From contig JAITBJ010000054.1 of NCBI GenBank assembly GCA_031283665.1, positions 1 to 27,867 of the forward strand: 27,867 nucleotides of DNA, written 5' to 3'. This document shows, piece by piece, positions 16,168-23,640 of this stretch. This DNA comes from Candidatus Opitulatrix cubana (GTDB lineage Bacteria > Actinomycetota > Actinomycetes > Actinomycetales > Bifidobacteriaceae). The notes under the pieces are model-generated. The model ran no database searches and was not told the DNA's origin. It saw only the letters and a list, made by a program, of their open reading frames with translations. The translations under genes were made by a program, and so were the position numbers. Position 1 is the first letter of the stretch; every line of letters starts with the position of its first letter.

Positions 16168-18033
16168 TTATATAGCTTTTACTTCTACAGGCATTCTCTC
16201 AGCTCCAATTATTTGAATAGATTGGTTAGTGTCATTTTTTACTGGTATATAAATTGCTATTACATTTACATAATGAGCTAATATAGATTGAGTGGCTGTA
16301 GAGTTTCCAAAAAGAGCTTCTTCCTCGTCAGATGCAGGTTTAGAAATTCTTCCACCGCCTGCTTCTCGTTTCCAAAAAGAATCTATTTGCGCCATAATAA
16401 GTGCTCCACCATCAGATGTTCTAATGCCTTGTATATTAGCTGTGTCAGGTTTAAACTCTTGACTTTGAGAGCCTCCGTTTTGGCTTACTCCTTGTTGCAC
16501 AGTTTGAGTGATAGTTGTAAGCTGCTCTTGGAAAGGGTCTGACGGAAATTGACTAGCTGATTTTGAATTCTGCCCGTTTTGTAAAAGATTCGCATACTCT
16601 TTAACTGTTTCAATAGGAGATTTTATTAGTGTTTCATCATCAGGTAGAATAGTTTGACTTCCATCTAGCGCAGAATTAAACTTTGGAAGTGTAGTGTTTG
16701 AAAAGATTCTAGCTAATCCCCAGAGTTTATAATTATCTCGTGCTGTAGTTTGGGTAATAAATAATAGTCTTTGTGATTGCATATCGGCTGTAGGTTTAGT
16801 AATAATTCCACTTACTCTAGGCCAGCCGTGACTGTTTGAGATTATTATTTGATCAGTCATACTAGGAATCTCGGCATTATCAGAAAGTTTATTATTATTT
16901 CGTTTTTGTACTATTTGAGCAGATCTTATTTCATATTCAGGACCATAAAGACGTTTTTTTAAATATTGAGTATTATTATGATTGTCTGCATATTGAATAA
17001 CATCTAAAATATCTGAGAAAATGCTTTGCTGTCTATCAACTGATAAATCAGGAGTAAGTTCGGAAGTTTCTTGATTTATCGGAGGCACCCCTCCAGAGCA
17101 TGATGTGATTATAAAAGCGCACGTACATAATATAATAAGCATTTTCATATGTGCATATCCACCTTTTGAAGCTCTTTTATGCTTTTTGGCGTTTTTATCA
17201 TTTTTATCAGTTTTTCGTAATTTTTTTTCTACTCTTTTTTCATTTTTATTGACATTGAAAGCAGTTTTTGAATCGTTTATTTTCATTTTGATGTCATTTT
17301 TTTTATCTATTTTACTAATATCATATTCAATAGCAGATGACTCATTTAATTTTTTAACTCTTCTTTTTATATGATGGACAAGTGGTTTCTTTTCAATATC
17401 TTTTGTATGACGAGATTTTTTAGGAGTTACTCTAAATCCTAAAAATGCTCCTATTAATAAAAAAGCTCCTAAAATAAATCCTAAAAAACTTATAGAACTT
17501 GTTACAGAATTTGACCATTGAATAGAAATTGTAATAGGTGCACTAGAACCTTGCCGCTCTATAACTAATGTAGAATCATTAGTAAAATTTTGCAAACTGC
17601 TTAAATCAAAACTTGCATTATTTTGTGATGTAGCAATTACATCAAACATGTCAGATGTGTTGATATTTATAAGCTGACCAGTATGAACTTTTGTAGGTAA
17701 AATAGTTTGCGTTGACCAATTATTTATTATTGAAAAGCCATTTATTTGCGTATATGCAGTATCATCTGCAAAAATCCCGCTAGCATCTTTAAAGCTACCT
17801 GTAGCAATTTGCACAGTATCATTTGCGCCAGCTACTACAGTTATAGATGAATCATTTCCTATAGCTTGCAAAATACCTGGATTTATAACTACATAATTTG
17901 TGCTATCAGTGATATTAGCAGTAGTTGTATTTTTATTATTAGGGGATGAAAAAATTACTAACGCTCCTGAAATTGCAATAATAATTACAGATAGAGTTAA
18001 GAGTGCGATACTAACTATTTTTCTTTTTGACAT
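16168..18033 (-). CDS. DUF8094-like membrane protein with internal lipobox
   Basis: The 621-residue protein has membrane segments at about 6-29 and 181-200, an extracytoplasmic domain between them (NYVVINPGILQAIG, YTQINGF) and a very basic, lysine-rich cytoplasmic linker (201-290). A third hydrophobic segment is a lipoprotein-like signal (MKMLIILCTCAFIITSC, lipobox Cys312), followed by a 310-residue outer domain. The outer domain (HGWPRVSGI, DNYKLWGLARIF, TVKEYANLLQNG) resembles actinobacterial DUF8094 proteins, whose function is unknown. It may be one three-pass protein, or an internal start at ATG 17148 (AAAGGTGG about 10 nt upstream) may make a separate lipoprotein of 326 residues. It leads the operon with rapZ and whiA and is divergent from the FKBP gene, with 32 bases between starts. 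Confidence 0.75.
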   Translation of the reverse strand: MSKRKIVSIALLTLSVIIIAISGALVIFSSPNNKNTTTANITDSTNYVVINPGILQAIGNDSSITVVAGANDTVQIATGSFKDASGIFADDTAYTQINGFSIINNWSTQTILPTKVHTGQLININTSDMFDVIATSQNNASFDLSSLQNFTNDSTLVIERQGSSAPITISIQWSNSVTSSISFLGFILGAFLLIGAFLGFRVTPKKSRHTKDIEKKPLVHHIKRRVKKLNESSAIEYDISKIDKKNDIKMKINDSKTAFNVNKNEKRVEKKLRKTDKNDKNAKKHKRASKGGYAHMKMLIILCTCAFIITSCSGGVPPINQETSELTPDLSVDRQQSIFSDILDVIQYADNHNNTQYLKKRLYGPEYEIRSAQIVQKRNNNKLSDNAEIPSMTDQIIISNSHGWPRVSGIITKPTADMQSQRLLFITQTTARDNYKLWGLARIFSNTTLPKFNSALDGSQTILPDDETLIKSPIETVKEYANLLQNGQNSKSASQFPSDPFQEQLTTITQTVQQGVSQNGGSQSQEFKPDTANIQGIRTSDGGALIMAQIDSFWKREAGGGRISKPASDEEEALFGNSTATQSILAHYVNVIAIYIPVKNDTNQSIQIIGAERMPVEVKAI

Positions 18034-18041
18034 ATAGTTTA

Positions 18042-18047
18042 ATTATA
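18042..18047 (-). promoter_or_regulatory. -10 element (TATAAT) of the DUF8094-rapZ-whiA operon
   Basis: On the minus strand TATAAT is followed by 8 nt before the ATG at 18033, two more than most genes here, giving a leaderless or 1-2 nt leader message. It lies back to back with the FKBP promoter. Confidence 0.55.
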
Positions 18048-18050
18048 TAC

Positions 18051-18059
18051 TGTTATAAT
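18051..18059 (+). promoter_or_regulatory. Extended -10 (TGT-TATAAT) of the FKBP gene, leaderless type
   Basis: TG at 18051-18052, TATAAT at 18054-18059, then 6 nt (atattt) and ATG 18066. Consensus extended -10. It overlaps the divergent promoter within a 32-base gap, so polymerases cannot occupy both at once. Confidence 0.68.
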
Positions 18060-18065
18060 ATATTT

Positions 18066-18989
18066 ATGACACGAGTTTACATAACCTTTTTGATTTTACC
18101 ACTTCTTTTATTGAGTTCTTGCTCGCAATCTGCTCAATCTCCTTTAGTTAATTCTCCAGAAGAGTTGGCAAAAATAAAGGTCAATGATATATCTGAAAGA
18201 GGTGAACCAAAGTTAGATATAGATCCAAATATCAATTTATTACCTGAAATTTATTCTGTTATAGATGATGGAATAGGCAATACTATAAATGACACTGATA
18301 GATTGCAAATAAAAACAGACACATACCAAAATGTAAATGGAGAGGGATATAAAGTGGTTTCATCTGCTTGGAGTGCTAAGGCTGATAATAGTGCAAACAT
18401 TTTGACTATGTCTAATCAAGGCTCTATGCCAGGAGAGCTATATAATCAGCTAATTGGAAAAAGAGTTGGTGCTATTTTTATAGTTTTTACAGGTTCACAG
18501 AATAATGAATCTGGCTCCCAGTCAAAATATATTATGGTAAATAAAGTAGTTGGAAAAGAAAAAGGGTATACTACTGCTGATGGTGAAGTGATGCCAGTTG
18601 ATGCAGTTAAACCTAACGCTAATCTTGCATCTGATAACTCTTTTATATTAAATCTCCCAGTAGATTATAAAGCACCAAATAAATTAGATTCATATTATTT
18701 AGTAAAAGGAACTGGTCCAAAAGTAAAATCAACAGATACAGTGGTTGTCAAATATGCTGGATGGTTAACTAGTGGAGCATTATTTGACTCTAAAACAGAT
18801 TCGCCTTTTGTAGCATCTTTGAAAGGGTCTGTGATAAAAGGCTGGACTAATGGGTTATCAGGCAAAACTGTTGGGTCAAGAGTGATGATTATTATTCCGC
18901 CAGCATTAGGTTATGGATCTAATGCTATTGGCAATATACCACCTAATTCCACACTTATTTTTTGTGTCGACATTTTAGGAATTAATTAG
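18066..18989 (+). CDS. FKBP-type peptidyl-prolyl isomerase lipoprotein
   Basis: The protein is a membrane-anchored FKBP, predicted to isomerise X-Pro bonds in exported proteins. I start it at ATG 18066 (307 residues) because a TATAAT ends 6 nt upstream and because this gives a clean lipoprotein signal: MTRVYITFLILPLLLLSSC, lipobox Cys at about 20. An in-frame start at 18027 would add 13 residues and run through the promoter. The C-terminal FKBP domain (about 215-307) shows VVVKYAGWLTSGALFDS, VIKGWTNGLSGKTVGSR and PPALGYGS...IPPNSTLIF. A second, degenerate FKBP-like unit probably precedes it (about 95-200). The downstream neighbour is groEL, giving two folding factors side by side but with separate promoters. 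Confidence 0.92.
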   Translation: MTRVYITFLILPLLLLSSCSQSAQSPLVNSPEELAKIKVNDISERGEPKLDIDPNINLLPEIYSVIDDGIGNTINDTDRLQIKTDTYQNVNGEGYKVVSSAWSAKADNSANILTMSNQGSMPGELYNQLIGKRVGAIFIVFTGSQNNESGSQSKYIMVNKVVGKEKGYTTADGEVMPVDAVKPNANLASDNSFILNLPVDYKAPNKLDSYYLVKGTGPKVKSTDTVVVKYAGWLTSGALFDSKTDSPFVASLKGSVIKGWTNGLSGKTVGSRVMIIIPPALGYGSNAIGNIPPNSTLIFCVDILGIN

Positions 18990-19008
18990 AGTTTTAACGC
19001 TCTTTAAT

Positions 19009-19038
19009 TTGACTTATAGTTTGCTATTATGCTAAACT
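19009..19038 (+). promoter_or_regulatory. groEL promoter
   Basis: TTGACT at 19009-19014, an 18-base spacer, and TAAACT at 19033-19038 preceded by TGC (extended -10). The predicted leader is about 42 nt and ends with the strong Shine-Dalgarno AAGGAAAGGA (19071-19080), 6 nt before ATG. There is no CIRCE (TTAGCACTC inverted repeat) and no obvious HspR site. Confidence 0.65.
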
Positions 19039-19086
19039 AATATCAGAAAAAGATGTAAAAAAAGTTTATAAAGGAAAGGAAAAAAT

Positions 19087-20706
19087 ATGTCAAAATTAAT
19101 AAGTTTTTCAGATGATGCTCGTAAATCTATGGAGGAAGGTCTTGATAAATTAGCTAATACTGTAAAAGTGACTCTTGGACCAAAGGGCAGAAATGTGGTA
19201 TTAGACAAAAAATGGGGAGCACCAACTATTACTAATGATGGTGTGACTATTGCAAAGGAAATTGACTTAGAAGATCCTTTTGAAAAAATTGGTGCTGAAC
19301 TAGTAAAAGAGGTAGCAAAGAAAACTGATGATGTGGCAGGAGACGGCACTACCACAGCTACTGTTTTAGCACAGTCTTTGGTAAAAGAGGGTTTGAAAAA
19401 TCTTGCAGCGGGTTCAAATCCTGTAGCAATTAGAAGAGGTATTGACAAAGCCGTCGCCAAAGTGGTTGAAGACCTCAAATCTCAAGCAAAAGAGGTAGAA
19501 ACTAAAGAGCAGATAGCTGCGACGGCTTCTATTTCAGCGGGCGATGAAGAGATAGGAAAGCTTATTGCAGAAGCTCTTGACAAAGTTGGCAAAGAGGGCG
19601 TAGTGACTGTGGAAGAGTCTAATTCTTTTGGATTAGAAATGGATTTTGCAGAGGGGATGCGATTTGATAAAGGGTTTATCACTCGCTATTTTGTAACTGA
19701 TGAAGAGCGTCAAGAAGCAGTGTTAGAAGATGCTTATGTTTTGCTCTATGAGGGCAAAATAGCACAGCCTCAAGAGCTTGAAAAAATCGCTACAGAAGTT
19801 TTCCAAACAGGGAAGCCTATTTTATTTATAGCAGAAGATATTGAGGGTCAAGCTCTTGCATCTTTAGTGCTAAACAAATTGCAAGGCGGTTTAAAATCTG
19901 TAGCAGTAAAAGCTCCTGGATTTGGAGACAGAAGAAAAGCTATGTTAGAAGATATAGCTGTGCTCACAGGTGGCACAGTGCTTTCTGAAGAAATTGGTCT
20001 AAAACCTGAAAACGCTGAAATCTCTCATTTAGGTAGAGTGCGAAAAGTGATAGTGTCTAAAGATGAAACAACTATTGTTGATGGCGCTGGGGAGAAAAAA
20101 GCAATTGAGGGAAGAATAAATCAAATTAGAGCAGAAATCACAACTACAGATTCTGACTATGATAGAGAAAAACTTCAAGAGCGTCTTGCAAAGTTTTCAG
20201 GCGGTGTGGCAGTGCTAAAAGCAGGAGCTGCTACAGAGGTAGAGCTCAAAGAGAGAAAGCACCGTATTGAAGATGCTGTGAGAAATGCTAAAGCTGCTAT
20301 AGATGAGGGTATTGTAGCAGGAGGAGGCGTAGCGCTTCTTCATGCAGAAAAAGCAGCTGATAATTTGAAATTAGACACTGATGAGCAAATCGGTGCAAAA
20401 ATTGTGAAGTCTGCGCTTTCAGCACCGCTCAAGCAAATAGCAACTAATGCAGGTTTAGAGGGTGGAGTGGTAGTAGATAAAGTAAGAACTCTTCCTACAG
20501 GACAAGGTTTAAATGCTGCAACTGAAAAATATGAAGATTTGCTAAAATCAGGTGTGAGTGATCCAGTAAAAGTGACTCGCTCTGCTTTGCAAAATGCTGC
20601 ATCTATTGCAAGTTTATTCTTGACTACAGAAGCTGTGGTGGCTGATAAACCTGAAGAAAATCCTGCACCTGCTGCACCTGGTATGGATGGAGGCATGGGC
20701 TATTAA
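19087..20706 (+). CDS. groEL: 60 kDa chaperonin GroEL
   Basis: GroEL forms the double-ring ATP-driven cage that folds cytoplasmic proteins. The 539-residue protein has the full chaperonin sequence: VTLGPKGRNVVLDKKWGAP near the N terminus, ATP-site DGTTTATVLAQ (about 87-97), the apical domain, and AAIDEGIVAGGGVALLHA (about 405-420). It ends with a Gly/Met tail (GMDGGMGY). Length is typical. groES is not upstream, as for the stand-alone groEL copies of actinobacteria; whether another copy exists elsewhere cannot be told. It is one of two genes here with a real leader and strong Shine-Dalgarno, fitting high expression. The 3' end overlaps nadD by 20 bases. Confidence 0.98.
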   Translation: MSKLISFSDDARKSMEEGLDKLANTVKVTLGPKGRNVVLDKKWGAPTITNDGVTIAKEIDLEDPFEKIGAELVKEVAKKTDDVAGDGTTTATVLAQSLVKEGLKNLAAGSNPVAIRRGIDKAVAKVVEDLKSQAKEVETKEQIAATASISAGDEEIGKLIAEALDKVGKEGVVTVEESNSFGLEMDFAEGMRFDKGFITRYFVTDEERQEAVLEDAYVLLYEGKIAQPQELEKIATEVFQTGKPILFIAEDIEGQALASLVLNKLQGGLKSVAVKAPGFGDRRKAMLEDIAVLTGGTVLSEEIGLKPENAEISHLGRVRKVIVSKDETTIVDGAGEKKAIEGRINQIRAEITTTDSDYDREKLQERLAKFSGGVAVLKAGAATEVELKERKHRIEDAVRNAKAAIDEGIVAGGGVALLHAEKAADNLKLDTDEQIGAKIVKSALSAPLKQIATNAGLEGGVVVDKVRTLPTGQGLNAATEKYEDLLKSGVSDPVKVTRSALQNAASIASLFLTTEAVVADKPEENPAPAAPGMDGGMGY

Positions 20707-21292
20707 GTCCAACAATTCTAAACGATTAGGTATAATGGGTGGGACATTTGATCCTATCCATAATGGACACCTTGTGGCCGCATCAGAGGCGGCAGAAGTT
20801 TTCAATTTGGAAAAGGTGTTATTTGTCCCCTCTCTTGCATCTGTGGACAAAAGCAATGCATCTGCCGCCCGACCAGAGCACCGTTATTTAATGAGCGTGA
20901 TTGCCACAGCGGCAAATCCTATATTTATAGTTTCACGAGTGGACTTAGATAGAGGAGGAATCACTTACACTATTGACACTTTGCAAGATATAAAAAAGCA
21001 GTATCCAGATTATGAACTTTATTTTATAACAGGTGCTGATGCGGTCAGCTCTATAGAAAGCTGGAAAAACTATCAAGAACTTTTTTCTTTAGCACATTTT
21101 GTGGCTGTCACGCGTCCTGATTATTCTATAGATAAGCGCTTGATTAAAGAATATAATATACAAGAAATTAAAGTTCCAGCTATGGCTATATCTTCTACAG
21201 ATTGCAGACAAAGGGCAAAAGAGGGTAAACCTATTTGGTATTTAGTGCCAGATGGCGTAGTCCAATATATTAATAAACATAATGTCTATTAA
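20687..21292 (+). CDS. nadD: Nicotinate-nucleotide adenylyltransferase
   Basis: NadD transfers AMP from ATP to nicotinic acid mononucleotide, making deamido-NAD. The 201-residue protein contains the nucleotidyltransferase signature GIMGGTFDPIHNGHL (about 15-29, with the H-x-G-H motif) and the C-terminal SSTDCRQRAKEGKP (ISSTxxR), both diagnostic. ATG 20687 lies inside the last codons of groEL, so translation is likely coupled to groEL; the next in-frame ATG (20735) would remove residues just before the active site. No ribosome-binding site precedes 20687. The 3' end carries a 16-bp tandem duplication that straddles the stop codon. Together with pnuC further on, it links this region to NAD supply. 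Confidence 0.93.
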   Translation: MEAWAIKSNNSKRLGIMGGTFDPIHNGHLVAASEAAEVFNLEKVLFVPSLASVDKSNASAARPEHRYLMSVIATAANPIFIVSRVDLDRGGITYTIDTLQDIKKQYPDYELYFITGADAVSSIESWKNYQELFSLAHFVAVTRPDYSIDKRLIKEYNIQEIKVPAMAISSTDCRQRAKEGKPIWYLVPDGVVQYINKHNVY

Positions 21293-21306
21293 ACATAGTG
21301 TTTATT
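21275..21306 (+). repeat. 16-bp tandem duplication at the nadD stop
   Basis: AAACATAATGTCTATT (21275-21290) is followed directly by AAACATAGTGTTTATT (21291-21306), 14 of 16 identical. The TAA of nadD straddles the junction. Removing one unit would give a slightly different last residue and a TAA a few bases later. Confidence 0.75.
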
Positions 21307-21363
21307 ACTAAAGCGGTTTGTAGTTAAAAACTTTTGCTAATTGAAATAGTTGATAGCGTTTCG

Positions 21364-21372
21364 TGTTATACT
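21364..21372 (+). promoter_or_regulatory. Extended -10 (TGT-TATACT) of the ABC exporter operon, leaderless type
   Basis: TG at 21364-21365, TATACT at 21367-21372, 6 nt (itself a second TATACT copy minus nothing: tatact), then ATG 21379. TTGAAA at 21341 is 20 bases away, too far for a good -35. Confidence 0.65.
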
Positions 21373-21378
21373 TATACT

Positions 21379-22098
21379 ATGATAGAGATAAAAAATGTTA
21401 GCAAAGCATTTAAAAAGAAAAAAGTTCTTGATAATGTAAGTTTTGTTGCTAAACCTGGTAAGGTCACAGGCTTTTTAGGACCTAATGGCGCTGGAAAGAC
21501 CACAACTATGAAAGTACTATTAGAGCTTATATATCCTGATTCAGGTGAAGCTTTTGTTGATGAAGCTCGCTTTTCTCAATCAAAGACTCCTGCGAAGTCA
21601 GTAGGAGCGTTGCTAGATGGTAAACTAATGCCTAAAAATAGAACACCACGCACATATCTTATATCAGTGGCAAAGGCAAATAAATTAGATCATACACGCA
21701 TTCCTCATGTTTTGAGAGAGACAGGATTGTCTCATGTAGCAAATAAAAAAATAAGTACATTTTCATTGGGTATGTGCCAGAGGCTATCTTTATCAGAAGC
21801 TCTTTTAGGAGACCCTGATAATTTGATACTTGATGAGCCTGTAAACGGTTTAGACCCTGAGGGAATTAAATGGGCAAGAGATCTTTTCAAAAAGAAAGCT
21901 GAAGAGGGAAAAACTGTTTTAGTTTCTTCACATATTTTGAGTGAAATGGAAAATCTTGCAGATGAAATAGTTATAATTGCAAAGGGCAAAATAATTAAAA
22001 CGGGATCACTTGATGAAGTAAAAGATGGTTATTCGTCTCTTGAAGATGCTTTTATTAGTTTGACAGGTGGCGATGCAGAGTTTAAGGCAGGTTTTTAG
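21379..22098 (+). CDS. ABC transporter ATP-binding protein
   Basis: This is the ATPase of a two-gene ABC exporter. I start it at ATG 21379 (239 residues, MIEIKNVSKAFKKKK) because the promoter -10 ends 6 nt before it; a longer reading frame from 21334 would run through that promoter. Motifs are Walker A GPNGAGKTTTMK (about 35-46), signature FSLGMCQRLSL (LSGGQ position, with Met-Cys substitutions), Walker B NLILDEPVNGLDPEG and H-loop SSHILSEM. It resembles the ATPases of ABC-2 type exporters linked to antibiotic resistance or lantibiotic immunity. The substrate is unknown. The permease gene starts 2 bases after its stop. Confidence 0.93.
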   Translation: MIEIKNVSKAFKKKKVLDNVSFVAKPGKVTGFLGPNGAGKTTTMKVLLELIYPDSGEAFVDEARFSQSKTPAKSVGALLDGKLMPKNRTPRTYLISVAKANKLDHTRIPHVLRETGLSHVANKKISTFSLGMCQRLSLSEALLGDPDNLILDEPVNGLDPEGIKWARDLFKKKAEEGKTVLVSSHILSEMENLADEIVIIAKGKIIKTGSLDEVKDGYSSLEDAFISLTGGDAEFKAGF

Positions 22099-22099
22099 T

Positions 22100-22990
22100 A
22101 TGAACTCATTTTTTCAGGTTTGTAAGTCAGAGTTTTATAAATTAAGAACTCAAAAGAGTGCAAGGATTTTGTCAGTTGTAGCTATATTATTTTATCCAAT
22201 ACTCACATTGTTTGCTATATTTATTATGAAACTCGCATCTGTAATGCAAATCACAGATAACACCAATGGTGTAAAAACTCAATTTTCAGAACTTGAGTTA
22301 ATGAAATCAGTTGGATGGTCTAGCATAACTGCAGGCATTAGTGTAGCAGGTGTGCTTGTGGCTATTTTTGCGATTATGTTCTTTTCATCCGAGTTTCAAT
22401 CAGGGTCTATATATTCTACACTTATAGCTACGCCTAATAGAATAAAGTTATATTTTGCAAAGTTTGTTTCTCTTTTTATTTTCACATATTTAATAGCAGT
22501 GATAGGTGAAATACTAGCATATTTGTCCTCTATCCCATTTTTGATAAATGTGGAGGGACAAAATCTGTTATTGACTGTGAGCTCTGCAGATGATTTTAGA
22601 TATATATTAGGCTCTCCGCTTATGTTAGCTTTTATGGCAGTGATTTGTTTGGCACTTGGCTGCCTTTTTAGATCAACTTCTGCTGGAATAATAATTTATT
22701 TTCTATTTAGTTTTGTACTGTCTGCTGCTCTTGCAGGAATAGCATTGTCTTTAAGTTCTGCTAACACACTTTTAGCAAGAATTTTTTCTGGAATACAAGC
22801 CTTTTTGCCGTTTTCAGGCTCTGATGCTTTTTTGTCAAATTCAACTTCTGATTTATCGTCGAGCGCTTCTGCTCAATTAGAATATGTATTCCCGCTAGAC
22901 CATTTACAAGGGTTTTTAGTAATGCTATTATGGGTGATAGTTTTGACATTTGCTAGTTTACTGCTTTTTGAAAAAAGAGATATTAAATAA
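22100..22990 (+). CDS. ABC-2 type transporter permease
   Basis: The 296-residue protein starts MNSFFQVCKSEFYKLRTQKSARIL, typical of ABC-2 permeases with a short cytoplasmic N terminus. It has six probable membrane segments, at about 24-46, 77-100, 123-148, 175-196, 203-228 and 268-288. ATG 22100 lies 2 bases after the ATPase stop, with AAGGCAGG about 9 nt upstream; a GTG-started extension back to 22067 would overlap the ATPase and is less likely. With the ATPase it forms an exporter of unknown substrate. It ends 15 bases before the converging pnuC stop, where a small dyad lies. Confidence 0.88.
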   Translation: MNSFFQVCKSEFYKLRTQKSARILSVVAILFYPILTLFAIFIMKLASVMQITDNTNGVKTQFSELELMKSVGWSSITAGISVAGVLVAIFAIMFFSSEFQSGSIYSTLIATPNRIKLYFAKFVSLFIFTYLIAVIGEILAYLSSIPFLINVEGQNLLLTVSSADDFRYILGSPLMLAFMAVICLALGCLFRSTSAGIIIYFLFSFVLSAALAGIALSLSSANTLLARIFSGIQAFLPFSGSDAFLSNSTSDLSSSASAQLEYVFPLDHLQGFLVMLLWVIVLTFASLLLFEKRDIK

Positions 22991-22998
22991 GTTTTAAA

Positions 22999-23016
22999 TA
23001 TCTAACTAAATAGATA
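22999..23016. repeat. Small dyad between convergent permease and pnuC genes
   Basis: TATCTA, 6-base loop, TAGATA, in the convergent gap and overlapping the pnuC stop. It could weakly stall transcription in both directions, but there is no GC-rich stem. Confidence 0.3.
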
Positions 23017-23608
23017 ACTGCGTCCCGCTCTTTTTCCATTTGAAATAGCCTATTACTGATGTGATAGTGTATACGGCATAGAGCGCGCTTGTGAGAGTAA
23101 GCGAGCGGTCATACATAATCACAATAGACAAAAAGTTTACTGCTATCCACATATGCCATTGCACTAAATAGCGCTTTGTGAGCATATATGTGCCTACTAT
23201 ATTTAGTGATGTGAGCAAGGCATCTGCATATGGAATAGGGGAGTCTGTTAGATTAGATAGCGTGATATAAAGCACCAAATAGATAATAACTTCTGCAGAT
23301 GACAAAATGATAAAGTCCTTTTTGGTAAGCTTTCTGAAAACAATTCTTTCGTGTGTCAGCTCACTTTTAAACTCATCTATTAGTTTTTCATCATCATTTG
23401 TTTTGTCCTCTTTGACCCAGAGAATTAAACCATAAAAGGACATAGTAAGATAATAGAAATTAAAACACATATCTGCATAGATTTTTGAATCAAAGAAAAC
23501 TAAAATATACATTATAGAGCTCAGAATTCCAAAAATCCACATAAGCTTTTTTTGAAAAAACTCTAAAATAATATAAATAATAGTTATTGCTACCGCTGCG
23601 ATTTCCAC
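23006..23608 (-). CDS. pnuC: PnuC-like nicotinamide mononucleotide/riboside transporter
   Basis: PnuC proteins import nicotinamide riboside (or related precursors) for NAD synthesis. The 200-residue protein has about seven hydrophobic segments and matches family stretches: WIFGILSSIMYILVFF with YADMCFNFYYLTMSFYGLILWV, and later QWHMWIAVNFLSIVIMYDRSL with LYAVYTITSVIGYFKWKK. The charged loop at about 65-95 is a normal cytoplasmic segment. The start is GTG at 23608, 6 nt after TAAACT, so leaderless initiation at GTG is predicted. That leaves no space for an NAD-responsive riboswitch, which often precedes pnuC. It is divergent from glgE with 32 bases between starts. The exact vitamer cannot be read from sequence. 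Confidence 0.9.
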   Translation of the reverse strand: MEIAAVAITIIYIILEFFQKKLMWIFGILSSIMYILVFFDSKIYADMCFNFYYLTMSFYGLILWVKEDKTNDDEKLIDEFKSELTHERIVFRKLTKKDFIILSSAEVIIYLVLYITLSNLTDSPIPYADALLTSLNIVGTYMLTKRYLVQWHMWIAVNFLSIVIMYDRSLTLTSALYAVYTITSVIGYFKWKKSGTQLSI

Positions 23609-23614
23609 GGAAGT

Positions 23615-23620
23615 AGTTTA
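23615..23620 (-). promoter_or_regulatory. -10 element (TAAACT) of pnuC, leaderless type
   Basis: On the minus strand TGA-TAAACT, 6 nt (acttcc), then GTG at 23608. It lies back to back with the glgE -10 in a 32-base gap, so the two promoters overlap. Confidence 0.6.
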
Positions 23621-23628
23621 TCATAGTG

Positions 23629-23634
23629 TATAAT
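23629..23634 (+). promoter_or_regulatory. -10 element (TATAAT) of glgE, leaderless type
   Basis: TATAAT, 6 nt (tattat), then ATG 23641. This sets the glgE start five codons after an upstream in-frame GTG at 23626. Confidence 0.65.
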
Positions 23635-23640
23635 TATTAT

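Noticed and set aside
18027..18032. Perfect TTGACA as -35 for the FKBP gene
   Set aside because: It lies 21 bases from the -10, too far, and is simply the reverse complement of the DUF8094 start codons. The extended -10 explains the promoter without it.
18990..19008. Terminator after the FKBP gene (AGAG...CTCT)
   Set aside because: The stem is only four perfect base pairs and is not followed by a clear T-run.
19015..19086. CIRCE operator upstream of groEL
   Set aside because: No TTAGCACTC/GAGTGCTAA inverted repeat or near match is present in the leader or promoter.
20702..20704. ATT start for nadD with GGAGG at 20690-20694
   Set aside because: The spacing is good, but ATT starts are very rare and ATG 20687 in the same frame is the simpler choice. 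It remains possible that the GGAGG aids coupling.
22067..22099. GTG-started longer permease
   Set aside because: It would overlap the ATPase by 32 bases. ATG 22100 has a Shine-Dalgarno-like AAGGCAGG and a typical ABC-2 N terminus.
23609..23640. NAD or other riboswitch before pnuC
   Set aside because: Only 32 bases separate the pnuC and glgE starts, and the -10 is 6 nt from the pnuC start codon, so no leader exists to hold an aptamer.
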